Origin: a virus
Length of the DNA stretch: 21,266 nt
Direction: 5' to 3' (one strand)
Virus record (IMG/VR): IMGVR_UViG_3300030451_001252
Coordinates: 2,957 to 24,222 of that record
Translations under genes and position numbers: made by a program
The notes under the pieces: generated by a model
The model's database searches: none
The model's input: only the letters and a program-made list of their open reading frames with translations
Told to the model about the DNA's origin: nothing
Part shown: positions 1 through 13,000 of the stretch, one piece after another
How positions within the stretch are numbered: position 1 is the stretch's first letter
How the letters are laid out: the number at the start of each line of letters is the position of its first letter

Positions 1-1004
1 TAATTACTAAAAAAGTGTACTCAAATGCCCAAAGTGTCATTGCTTTTGGTGGAGATGAGCTATCACCCCCTGTTTATGGTAAAGTTTACATCGCAATTAA
101 GACAAAAACAGGAAATTTACTCAATAATGCGACAAAATTGTCAATTGCGAAGGATTTAAGGCAATATTCAATGGCATCCATTGAACCAGTCATTACTGAC
201 CCTGCATTCCTCTATGTTTCTACAAACTTGTTTGTTCTTTACGATCCAACCAAAACAAGTAAGAGTATTTCAGAATTACAGTCATTAGTACTTGGTGCAA
301 TTGAACAATTTGCAGCTCAGGAAAATATTAATAACTTCGGATCAGCATTCTCATTATCTAAGTATCAGAAGGCAATTGGTTTAGCAGATAGTTCTATTGA
401 CTCTGCTACCACTCAGACTACATTAATGCGTTATATGCAGATGAATGCAAGTACTGATGCGGTTGATACATATTGTATAGACTTCGGTCAACCACTATAT
501 GACTCTAATCCATCTAATGATAGTGGTGATTCAGGTACTAATGGTAGTGTATGTTTTAAGGAACCAATCCTTAAATCTGGACAATTTGTAACTACTGATA
601 AACCTGGAGTTATTCAATATTTTGAAGATGATGGATTTGGTAACCTAAGAACTTATTATAACAGTGGATCCTCTAAGATTTACACTAATAACAGTGCAGG
701 TAGTGTGGATTATCTATCTGGCAAAGTCTGCTTCGGTCCTGTTGCAATAAATCAACCTCCTGGAGGCGGTAATTTACCAGTTGTAACTATACCAGCTAAC
801 CCATCTGAAATTAGACCAGATACTCCTGGAACTATTTTAACAATACCAACACCTGAAATTACGGTTGTACCAATTGGAACGCTACCACCTGCTACAATTC
901 CGCTAAATAATCTTAACCCTGAACAGTATGCTGAGATACCAACTACAGTAACACCTATTGAAATAGATAATACTGGAGATCTCAATAATATTGCGTGTTT
1001 CTAA
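1..1004 (+). CDS. 6: Baseplate wedge subunit gp6-like, C-terminal part (5' end outside window)
   Basis: The frame is already open at the left edge: codons from base 3 read ITKK before a GTG at 15, so that GTG is very probably internal and the gene starts upstream. About 334 residues are visible. The early stretch VYGKVYIAIKTKTG, followed by a helix-rich segment and the LADSSIDSATTQTTLMRY region, resembles the C-terminal half of T4-like gp6, the wedge protein that dimerises to form the inner baseplate ring. A later block (ILKSGQF, then DDGFGNLRTYY, then GSVDYLSGKVCFGP) also fits that family as I recall it from marine T4-like phages. The last ~75 residues (about 766-1001) form a proline-rich, low-complexity tail that T4 gp6 is not known to have. 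The gene ends with TAA at 1002-1004, 18 nt before the giant gene, which suggests co-transcription. Family recognition is from memory of motifs, not a search. Confidence 0.82.
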   Translation, partial: ITKKVYSNAQSVIAFGGDELSPPVYGKVYIAIKTKTGNLLNNATKLSIAKDLRQYSMASIEPVITDPAFLYVSTNLFVLYDPTKTSKSISELQSLVLGAIEQFAAQENINNFGSAFSLSKYQKAIGLADSSIDSATTQTTLMRYMQMNASTDAVDTYCIDFGQPLYDSNPSNDSGDSGTNGSVCFKEPILKSGQFVTTDKPGVIQYFEDDGFGNLRTYYNSGSSKIYTNNSAGSVDYLSGKVCFGPVAINQPPGGGNLPVVTIPANPSEIRPDTPGTILTIPTPEITVVPIGTLPPATIPLNNLNPEQYAEIPTTVTPIEIDNTGDLNNIACF

Positions 1005-1022
1005 GACCGAACTGAATAATCA
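1005..1022 (+). other. 18-nt intergenic gap without a recognisable Shine-Dalgarno sequence
   Basis: The gap reads gaccgaactgaataatca. It holds an in-frame TAA (1017-1019) just before the ATG at 1023, so the giant gene cannot start further upstream in this frame. I see no GGAG/AGGA-type ribosome site and no T4-type late promoter (TATAAATA) here. Translation may depend on coupling to the upstream gp6 stop codon or on leaderless-like initiation in an AU-rich context; that is inference. Confidence 0.6.
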
Positions 1023-4000
1023 ATGACAAGCACAACTAATAAGGTATCGCAGAACGTCCTTAATCAGTTGCCTGAATTTATCAGGGCTGATTATCCCGCT
1101 TTTGAGAAATTCCTACAATATTACTATAAAGGGCAAGAGAAGACAGGACAACCGCAGAATATAGTCAATGAATTCAGGGAATACCTGAATATAGACGAGT
1201 TTGACTTCAATTTGATTCAAAGTGAGACTTCTTTGCTTGAAGAGGTTACTGCGACTAGTGATACTATAACTGTTGAGAGTGTTGATAATTTTGCAGAACA
1301 GAATGGTTCGTTATTGATTAATGATGAGATTATATACTATGAAAGAGCAGACAAATCACCTGAAATTTCACTAACTGACGGTGTTTCTTACGCTGAGTTT
1401 AGAGAAAAGTGGATTGAACTACAAAACCCATATCTACAGTTCAATGGGGTTCAAAAAACATTTGCATTATTGTCTGAGGACAACCCTATTGCTCCTCCTT
1501 CAGATGACCATATTGTCGTAAGACTATTTGGTAAGTATTTGATTCCTGGTGTTGATTTTACTGTTGCTGGTACTGATATAGTCTTTACAGAGCCACCAAG
1601 ATCACCAAACCCTTCAGATTCTGTTGAAGAAACCGCAATTTTCTACTTAAAAGGATTTTTACAAGACTCTATTAGGGTTCTTGACTCAATTAATAGCACA
1701 TTTAACAGTTCAAACACTGAATTTAACTTAACTAGTGGTGATGTTAAGTATGTTCCTGTTTTAACAGTATATTTGCAGGTAATTATTGCTGATAGACTAC
1801 TTGTTCCATATATTGATTATTCTGTCGTAAATGATGGAACTAACGAGATTTTAAAACTTAAGAGTGCACCAGCATCTGACGATAGGGTTTATGTTGCTTC
1901 AATTGAAGCACCTATTACTAGTTTTGGTACAGGAGCAACTGCTGTTGCCCAAATTACTAATGGTCAACTTTCAGGTATTAAGGTAAAGGATGGCGGTAAG
2001 GATTATAGATTAACTAATCCCCCTGCTGTCACTGTTACTACAACTATTGGTGGTGGAGGTGCATCTGCTGAATCACTTGTAAATGGTATTAAGAGTCTTA
2101 CACTTCTTGATGGTGGTGCAGGTTATAGTGATCAACAACCTCCTATTGTAGATATTCAGGTTCCAACTGCTGCTGGTGGTGTTGCTGCTACTGCAAAAGC
2201 AACTGTTGTTAATGGAACTGTAACAGCAATTGAATTAGATAACTCTGGTAGCAACTATACATTCACCCCTAGAATCGTTTTTAAGGATCCTGGTGGCGGT
2301 TTACTAAGTCAACCTACTCTTGATGCTAATAATGGCGTAGATCCCGCTTCTATAGAGGTTTTAGCAGGTGGTGTAGGTTACACTGTTCCTCCTATTGTAT
2401 ATGTTGATGCTCCTACTGGTGCTGATCCTGTACAAGCAGAAATTACTGCTGAAATCACTGATGGGTCCTTAACTGGATTTAGTGTTGTTAATAGAGGTAG
2501 AGGTTATACATCTGCTCCTAGAATTGCTATTATTGACCCAGGTGCTGCTCAAATTCTTGATGTTACTGTTGACTCAATCGGAAGAGTTATTGATATTGAA
2601 CTACTTTCTGGTGGTTCTGGTTATGTTGACGTTCCATCTATCTACATTGTTGATAATAGAAAGGATAATTCAGGTGCATTTATAGGTGGTACTGGTGCAA
2701 CTGCTGTTGCTTCAATATTCAACGGTCAAATTACTGATATTAATATTACCAACTTTGGTACTGGTTATAGTATCACTGAACCTCCAACAATCATTATTCA
2801 GAGACCACCTTCTGCTACTGCCTCTGCTGAAGTAGGATTTGGTGAAGTTACTGGATTTAAAGTTGTAGAAGCAGGTTCTGCTTATAATAAAGCACAGTTT
2901 GTTGGTTGTGCTCGTGGTGTTTCTGGTCTTGTTGGATATGATAAGGACGGAAATGCTATATTTGAGAATCAAACATATCCAGCAGTTCATCCAGTTCTTA
3001 CAAGTACTGTTAAATGTTTAGATGGTGTCTTTATTGAGAAGATGCTTACTAAGTTCACAGAACAGTATCTTCCAGATATTCCTAAGATTGACCTTACTAA
3101 GATTAACATTAATACGGTCATTAAGAACATTAGGACGTTCTATTCTGCAAAAGGAACTCCGAAATCTATTGCATATCTGTTTAAAATCCTTTATGGTGAA
3201 GAAGTTAACGTATCTTACCCTAAAGAACAGATTACTAAACCATCTGCTGCTACTTGGCAAGTAGATACTATTTTACGTTGTGTTATTGTAGAAGGTGATC
3301 CTAATAACCTTGCTGATGGTTTAATCCAACAGTTCCCAGATAATGTAGATCCTTCTATTGGTACTGCATCTGCTCTAATTGAGAACTTTATCTCAATTAA
3401 AACCTCAGAATTAGAAATCTTTGAAATTGTACTATCAGAAGAGACAATTCAAGGGCAATTTACTATTCCATATAAGACAAAACTTGCTGAAGGTATCAGT
3501 TCAACTGATAGTGTTATTACAGTTGACTCTACTATTGGTTGGCCAGAAAGAAACGGTGAAGTTTTAATTGGAACAGAATTAATACGTTATAAAGAGAAAT
3601 CACTTAACCAGTTCATTGAGTGTACTCGTTCTGTGAATGGAATTGTAGAAGATTGGGATTCTGCTACTGAAGTAACCTCCAATTTCTACGTTTATGTAAA
3701 TTATAATCAAGATACACAAATTACTATCAAGGTAGTTGGTATTGTTAAGGCAGAAAACACTACTTTGACTGATGATGGTAGTTATTATCTACCTGGAGAC
3801 AAATTAACAGTTTCTAAGTTAGGTGCTACTGAAGATGCCAAATTACTTGATACTTGGAACTATAATGTTAAAAAACTAGTTTCTGTTACTGGTATTACCT
3901 TTGGTGGACTGAATAATCAGACTGCAACTGTTACTTGTGCTAACCCACATGGTCTTTTGGTTGGAGATCAGGTAACCATCTATGGTGCAAACCCAATTCT

Positions 4001-7000
4001 TTATAATGGAACGTATTTTGTACAGTCTAGAGAATCTGCAACTGTATTCAAGTATGAGTTAGCACAACCAGGGTCTACTATCCCTCAAGGTAATATTTTG
4101 ATATCTGTTGACCTTAACAGAGGTAAATCAGACGTACAATCTATCAATAATGTTATTAGCATCTATACTACTAACATTCAGAACACTTTCTTTAATAATG
4201 ATTACGTTTATGTTGCTGCATCTGGTATTCCTAACTATAAAATTGGACCTTTTGCTGGACAAGCACTTATTCCAGGAAACCAGCGTAAATTACTTCGTTT
4301 TCCAAGAAATGCTCAAACAATTTCAACAAAAGATGAAATTGTACCAGGTGCAATTGGTTCATGGGTAAATGGTGTTTCTGTATGGTCTTATAAGTCTGAC
4401 GATAAGAAAATATTTGGTAAAATCACTGGAATTAGTATTGACAATGCTGGATCTGAATATGATGCTGGTGCACCTCCAAATTTAACACTTTCTGGTGGTG
4501 GAGGTACTGGAGCAACTGCTGAAGTAGTTGTTAACGGTTCTATTACTGCAATTGACGTAAGTTCTTCTGGATCTGGTTATACTGAACCTCCTCTAGTTTC
4601 TATTGTTGGTGGAGGTGGATCTGGAGCATCTGCAACTGCTGTGGTAGTTAATAAGGCAGTTTCAAGAGTTTTGATCAATGATGGTGGTACTGGTTATACA
4701 TCTAAACCTGAAATCACTATTGTTGGTGGTGGTGGAGCAGGTGCAGTAGCTGAAGCATCAGTTAGAGGTCCGATTAAGAATGTTAATATTACTAATGCTG
4801 GTACTGAGTATACTTCATCTCCAAGTGTTACTTTAAGTTCTGGTACTGGTGCTCAGGCACAAGCAATTGTTAATAATGGAAGAATCATCTCTATTGCTGT
4901 CATTAACGCTGGTAATGGATATACTACACCTCCTACTGTAGAAATCTATGGTGATGGATTTGGTGCTGTTGCAAAAGCAGTTATTGACACTGATGGTGAA
5001 AATGCAGGTCGTGTTACTAGTATTCTCATTAATAACCGTGGTATTAACTATACACAAGGTACTACAGTAATTGTTCTAAGTTCTGTTGGTAAAGACGCTA
5101 AATTTACTGCTGATGTCCAAGATTGGACTTATAACCTTGCTCCTATCACATCTTTAGATGCTGCTCAAGGTTCTGTCTTCTCTGGATTGAATAATCAGTA
5201 TGGTGGTGAATATGCACACCTTACTAATCCTAAGAGACTTAGATATGTTCTTGGAGATAACCTTCTTGAAGATGATCAAGGAAATCTAACTGAAGCAACT
5301 TCAAATATTGAACATTCACCCATTTTAGGTTGGGCGTTTGATGGAAACCCAATTTACGGTCCTTATGGATATGGAGATCCTACTGATCAGTCATCTAATG
5401 TACGTCGTCTAGAACCCAGTTATAGTCTAGCATCTGAGTTGGTATTTAATGAAGCAACTAATCCAACTCCAGTTAGAACAGGTGGACCTTTACTTTCGGA
5501 TGATGCTGCTGGTACATATACTGAAGATTACACCTATAACTTTGGTGTTGGTGATTTAGACCGTTATAATGGTCGTTTTGGTAAGACACCCGATTTCCCA
5601 GAAGGTGTATATGCATACTTCATTACCATTGATGCTACTGAGCAAGGTAATCCAGTATTCCCATATATCATCGGTCCTAGTTTCAACTCAAGTGTAGATC
5701 AGTGGAACCTTTCACCAAATGCTACACAGGTTAATATTCCTACTGGGGTTATTCGTTATAGAGACCCATATGAGAATGTTGACATTGATGTTGAACGTAC
5801 ACCTAACGCAACTGCTGACCTATTAACTACTGAAGATGGATTAGAATTGACATTTGATCCAGTTTGGGAAGATGCTGATGGTGATAGTGTAATTGATACT
5901 GATTATCAATTGAATGGACAGAGACTTGCAATTCGTAATGATGATAGAGTCTTTAGAATCACTTTTGATCAGAATCAGATCCCAATGGCAGAGGATGATA
6001 TCTATGAAGTACCTCAATATGTAACTACAAATGCTGGAAATGCTCCTAGCACAGATCCTATTAATATTCAGGTTCTATACAATGGTATTACATCTAATAC
6101 TATTCTTGTAAGAGCAGTTTCTACACAAAATTTTGCTAGGGCGTTTGATGGAACATACGATCAGTATATTGGATTAGATTTTGCTAAAGCAGGTGCTGGA
6201 ACTGCTAATATTACTGATATTGAGTATGTTGGATTCCGTGCAACTTATGAACCTGCTGCTGGTCAAGCAGAAGAATTAACTGATGTTGGAAGTCTATTAG
6301 AAGAGAATAAATTAGAATTATTTGACTATTTCCCTAAAGTTAGATTTGACTCTAAGGTTGATATTGAAGTTGAAACTACTACTAAATTTGAAGATGCATC
6401 TGTTTCTGGATTTGTTGTTGAGAACCCAGGTAATAATTATCAGGTTAATGACCGTTTAATATTTGATGACACTGATACTGAAGGTTATGGTATATCTGCT
6501 GTTGTTAGAACTATTGAAGGTAAAACAGTTAATTCTTACAATTATGAATTAATAGATGATGTACCTCATGGTGTTGTAGAATGTTCTGAACCACATGATC
6601 TATTAAATGGAGATAGAGTACTTGTTAACTATACTCCAGATATTTCAAGTGAAATTGAGACATATAAGGTTAAAGTTGTTGATGGTATTGAACAAATCAA
6701 TGTAACTCAAATAGGTACTGGATATAATGATGATGTTCCTATTTCAGTTGAAATTGATGGTGTAGGACAACATGCTGCTATTACTCCAATAATTGATACT
6801 GGTAATGGTACTGTATCCGAATTTAATATTATTAGATCTGGTAATGGGTTTACTAGTGCTCCAAAACTTATAATTTCACACCCTCAGTCATTTAAGAAGG
6901 CAGAATACTTTATTAATAATACTAATAATCTTAAAGATACTGAAATCAATGCAATATTTACAGATGATAGTACTAAAGATTATTATGTTGCTGGTAACAC

Positions 7001-10000
7001 TTTAGATCAGTTTAATAATAGAATTGGTTTTATTGCCAAGTATTCACAAGCTGGAGATAAGATTTGGGCAAAAACTGCTAGATCTAATCAACCAAGTGGT
7101 CAAGATACTTATTGTGATTTTACTTGTTTGTATGTTGATGTCAATTCAACAACTCAAGATGTTTATGTTTCTGGTATTACAAAACCAAATTCACTTAATA
7201 TTAACTACAACCCTGATATTGTTTTAATGAAGTTCAACCAGTCTTCTGGTGGTGCTAATATAGGAATACAATATCAAAAGGAACTTGCTGGTATTTCAGG
7301 TTCTACTCGTGAAGATATTGTAACTTGTATCACAAAAGTTGGTGATAATAAGTTCTGTATTGGTGGTTATACTAATACTAACACTTCTAACCCATATGAT
7401 GCATTCTTAGTTGTATTCAATGAGAATCTTATTATACAACAAAAGAGAAAGATTGCAACTACTGATTCTTCAGAAAAAGTAACAGATATTAAGTATAATG
7501 CAGATACTGGTAAATTCTATGCACTTTTAGAGGTTGCACCTTCTACAACTTCCTCTGCTAAGTCATTTGCTATTGCTGAATGTGAAGCACAACAATTCTT
7601 ACTATCGGTAAGTGCACTTGTTAATTTCAATACTTCTGGATTCTCTGTTTGGGATCCTAAGTTTGATATTGATGAATTTGGAGATTTTTACGTTTCTGGT
7701 ACTGCATATTCTGGAAATAACTCTAATTCAGTATTTGTTGGTAAAATTTCTGGTATTGGAACTACAAATACAATTGTTTGGGCAAAACGTTGGGTTCCTA
7801 CTGGAAGTGTAAGTTGGAGAAACCTCAAGGTTATTGGTGGTAATGTTGATGTATTTGGTGAGTATAATCTTGGTTATAACTACGAAGTTAATGAATCTAC
7901 TGCTGAATTTGATGCTTATCGTAAGCAAAGTGAAGTAACTAAAGTTAAGTATGATGGATCACTCATTTCTACTAATGTAATTAAGTTTACTAGAAATATT
8001 GTTGGATTTGAAATTAATGATATGCTTTCTGATGCATCTGGTGATCCAATTGTGGTTGGTAGAGCATATCGTAATGAAGTTATAGGTTTGTTTAACTTTG
8101 AACAGACTGCTGAGACTGAACCTGTAGATACTACAGGAAATATCACTTATAGAAATCTTATCGGAGATTACTATAAAGGTTCTAATGTTACTAGTGGTGC
8201 TCCTAATGGTAAGGGTAGTACTGGTGGTTTAATGATTGATGCTTGGGATGGAACTGCCTGGTCCGATACTCATTTAGAACTAGAACCAGGTAATACTACT
8301 GGAGTCTATGGATATAGAGATTCCTTTGATCCTAATGGTAATTGGACTGTAGAAGGATTCTTCTCGGTTGATGAATCTAACGATCAGCAAGATACAAGGC
8401 TGGCAACTGTTGGTGGTACACACCACGTTTTATTCGGTATTGGTGAAGGTAACAGTCCAGGTGTGACTGTTATGTTAAATCGTAGTACTAAAGCAATTGA
8501 TTGGTATGCTTCTGCTACTACTCAAAGAACTGCGGGTGCTATTTCAACAGTTAACAATATTATTGTCAATAACATTGGTTATGTTCATATTGCATTGACA
8601 AAGAATGGTAATGTATACAAATTGTATGCAAATGGAGTTGAGATATCTACTGGAACTATATCACTAACATATCCAACTGATGCTAAGATCTATTTGGGTA
8701 ACTCACCAAACTGGACAGGTGCTGCCACTGGGTTTGCTGTTAATACTCAAGGTTCATATAATGTTGATGGATTTAGAATTACTGACCGTGTAAGACAGGT
8801 TATTGTTCCATCTACAACTGCTGATTTTAATACTTATCTACAGAAATATCATTATGCAGAAGATTGTGGTTTAATTATCAAGACTGATAAGAATGTTGAT
8901 AGTACTCGTCAAGGTACTTTCATTGGAACTAATACTAATTGGCATTTCAATACTGCTGCATACACTTATGGTAATGTAGTGGATCAAGCAACTAATCCTC
9001 TTACTTTGACACTCGCAAGTGAAGGTTTACAGGTACTTGATTATAATGATGCTAACTCTACATTAACTCTTGATTCTGAGACTATATCATCTACAACAGA
9101 TGTTTGGTCAACTAGAACTGCTACTATACCTGCTATTGGTGGTAGAAAAGTTAAGGCAAATACAACTACTTACGGTAAGTTCTATATTAGAACAGTAGAT
9201 ACTACAGTTGCAGATAATATTCTTAGATTTAACTTCAATCAAGCAGCAGATTACAATGTAGGGTCTATACTTTCACAAGTTAACTCTTCTGGTCAAACTT
9301 TAGGTACTGCAAGGATTGTTGATAAGGATGCAGCTGGAATATATGTTGCTCAATATGGTAGTGCAACTGATTGGCAAAATTGGGAAGGTACTGGCGAAAT
9401 TCAGACAGATGGTGGAGAAGTTAATGAAATTCCATCACAAACCTTTGCTAACCAAGATTTTGATCCTACTGATGGACAAGGTGTATTCAAATTTGATATA
9501 CCTGCTGGAGTATCTGCTAGATTTAAAACTTATAATATTAATGACTACACGGTAAGAATTGATGCTACTGCACCAGCTGGATCTCCATATATTGTAGGAA
9601 GTGTTATTACACCTACTTCTGATCAAGTAAGTTGGAATGCAGATAGAACTCAGTTAATTATTGGTGCATCACCTGATCAATTAACTGCTGTAACTCAGAT
9701 TACTTTAATTACTAATCTTGAGAAGGTAGTTATATTAGATGATGCTGCTAATACCGATAAGATTTTCTATAAGACTGCTGAAGCACATCGTTTTGCTGTA
9801 AATGATAATGTTTATATTTCTGGTAATGATAATGAAGAATTTAATGGATCATTTAATGTAATTAATGTTTTAAACACTAGAGAGTATATTGTAGGATTAA
9901 GAGGAACTGCTACTACTCTACCAAATGCATCTGCTGGTACTATTGACATATATGCCAAGCATCCTGTACTTAAGATGTACTATCAGCACAAGTATAAGTT

Positions 10001-13000
10001 CTTACTTGATGATACATCTCTACAAGGATATTATATGTCCTTCTCTAAGGATAATCTATTCAAGTTAGAGTACTCATTTAACTCAATTACTCGTGTTGGT
10101 ACACCAGGTTTCCAACAAGGTAATGACCCTGCACCTTATGTTCAGATTTCTATTAATAATGACGTAACAAACATTTCATACTACTTTGACCCATCTAGAA
10201 CTGGTGCTACCTCTCCAGTTGATGCTGGTACATATATGGACGTTGTAACTACTCCATATAACGGTAACTTTGTTATTAATCGTCTTGCTGGTGCTACAAT
10301 TACCACTGGTGCAACAATATTTAAGTTCCCATTAACTTCTGAACCAGAAGGTGCTGCTCAAGCAAGTAGAGTAACATATACCACATTCTCTGAGAAAGCA
10401 GTTGGTTCTATTGGAGATATTCGTCTTGTAAATGGTGGTGGATTCTATAAGAAGTTACCTGTTATATCAGGTATTGAATCCAATCGTAAGATTGAAAGAG
10501 TTGCAATCACTGAACCAGGTACTGAATATGCTGTAGGAGAATACACTGGAGTACCTATTACTGGTGATGGTGAAGGTGGTAAGGTTAATATTACTGTTGC
10601 TGATGGAACTGATGATGAAGGAAATACAATTCCAGGTCAGATTTCAGAGGTAGTTGTAGTTGATCCAGGTAAGAATTATACTACTGCATTGATTGATATT
10701 GAATCTATCACTGGTATTTTAGGTGCAGGTCTTGCTGGTTCTGGTGCAGAATTGACTGTTGTTATTCCTCCAAAAGGTACTGGTGCATCTATCTTTGTTA
10801 AAGCAGATAAGATCGGTAAGATTAAGAAACTTAAGAACAACAACTTCGGTTTTGATTATACTCATGACTATACATTACGTCCTGAAATCACATTCCCAGT
10901 TAACGTTCAGTTAACAAGTACAAACATACTAGACAGTATCACTGTTACTGACCCAGGTTCTGGATATGCTACACCTCCAGCTGTTATTATATCTGGTGGT
11001 GGAGGTACTGGTGCAACTGCTGAAGCATCTATTAAGAACGGACGTATTGATAATATTGAAGTTAAGGATCCAGGTGCAGGTTATTCATCTGAACCTGCTG
11101 TAACATTGAAGTCATCCTTCAACTATGTTGTTAACCTTGACCTTGCTTTACTACAATTCTCATTCCCACACGGTATTACTAACGGTGCTGCTGTAACAGT
11201 ATTGGCACAGGATGATGGTAGTGGAGATACTCCAGAGTTACCAATTTCATCTTTCGGTAGATTGAATGCTAATACAACATATTATGCTATTTCTGGTGCT
11301 GCAAACTCTCTAGAAGATGATCAATTACGTTTAGCAATTACTAAAGATAACGCAAATATTGGTGATTACATCACATATACCAACGCAGGTACTGGTAGAC
11401 AACTACTATTAACTGATTCATTTGGTGGTGCTGCTACTGCAAACGTTGTTACTGGTCGTTTCCTTGCTGGTGAATTAGTTTATCAGGGTGAGTCACAAGA
11501 CATTGCAACTGCTGTAGGTTATGTTTCTGAGAATGATGGTTGGCAAATCGGACCTAGAATTCTTAAGATTGTTGATTATGAAGGAGATTTTGTTGCTGGT
11601 CAGATTGTTACTGGTACAATTTCTAAAGCATCTGGTACAATTGATAACTTAGCGATTGCTAAGGGTGTTCTAGAAGTTGGTGCTATAACAACAACTCCAG
11701 GTAGATTCGTTGATGATATTGGTAAACCTTCAGAAATCATTCAGAAGATTCAAGACTCTTACTTCTATCAGGACTTCTCCTATAGTGTTAAGGCTCCTGT
11801 TTCAATATCTGACTGGAGAGACATCCTTATTACTAACGTTCACCCTGCTGGATTTAAAGTATTTGGTGAATTGGGATTAGTTGAAAAATCAACTATTGAG
11901 AACAAAGAGACTGCATTTGAACTTACTAAGTCAGTTAACCTTGCAGATTCTGCAATTGTTCCTAATCTACAGAACTTTACTCTTGTTGAACCAGTTTATC
12001 AAGAATTTGATAACACTGAGGTTCGTTTCAGACAGAAGAATTTGACTTCTTCCGAGCAGATTCTAACTTCTACTGTTCAGAAGATTAATGATATTTCAGA
12101 TCAGTTTGATGGTGAGAAGATCTCATTCCCATTAACTGTTCAAAATTTAGATCAGGATGGTAGTGTTGTAACACAACCTGTTATTGCTGCTGCTAATCAA
12201 CTCCTAATCAGTTTGAATGGTATTGTACAGTCACCTGGTGAAGCATTTACTGTACAGGGTTCTAATATTGTATTTACTAATCCACCTCAACCACCTGCTG
12301 CTGTACAGTATTCAAATGTTACTTTAGAGTTTAAATCTCTAATTAGATTGAATTTAAGTTCAGTTTCTGGTATTTTCCCATCTGAAGGTAATACTATTAG
12401 AGGTGTTCAGAGTGATGTTGAAGCAGTTGTTGTTGCTACTGGTTTAACAAGTATTGATTGTTATTATAAGACTGCTGCTGATGCTAATACAGGATTCCAA
12501 GTAGATGATGCTAATACTCCTCTTGTAAATGAAGGTGAAATTATTAACTTCTCTGGTACTGGATTTACTGCAAATCTTGATAGTATCACTACTTTAACTG
12601 TTAATCAAATATTTGAATTTAAGGAGGACGTTAAGAACTTTAGAGGGGACTTTGCTAAAGTTGAGAAAATTAACCTTGAAGGTAATAATGGTCAGGTTCT
12701 AACTACTATTCCTGGTGGTCTTTCTGCATCTGGATCAACATTTGATGTTGCTGATGCTTATCAGTTATCAGATCTTAATATAACAACTGCTGGTACTAAC
12801 TACTCTACACAAGAAAATGTAGCAACTACTGGTGGTTCTGGAACAGGATTAACATTTGATATTGTTGCTAATGGACAAGGTGCTATTACTAATGTTAAGA
12901 CAAACGCTAAAGGTGAAAACTATGCAATCGGTGACGTAGTTACAATCACTACTGGTGATGGTCAAGCAACTGTTACAATAATAGCGGATACTACTGGAGT

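Noticed and set aside
752-985. Antisense open frame opposite the gp6 3' end
   Set aside because: It mirrors the proline/threonine-rich tail on the other strand, has no ribosome site and no recognisable domain; it is a shadow of a well-supported gene.
2482-9555. Several 60-90-codon plus-strand frames (2482, 3022, 4108, 7024, 7612, 9316)
   Set aside because: All lie in one alternative frame of the giant gene, are leucine/isoleucine-rich as expected from T-ending codons read out of frame, and overlap recognisable domains in the main frame.
12621-12627. Perfect Shine-Dalgarno-like AAGGAGG inside the giant gene
   Set aside because: No start codon follows at a suitable distance in an open frame; the bases simply encode Lys/Glu residues (FKEDVKN) in the main frame.
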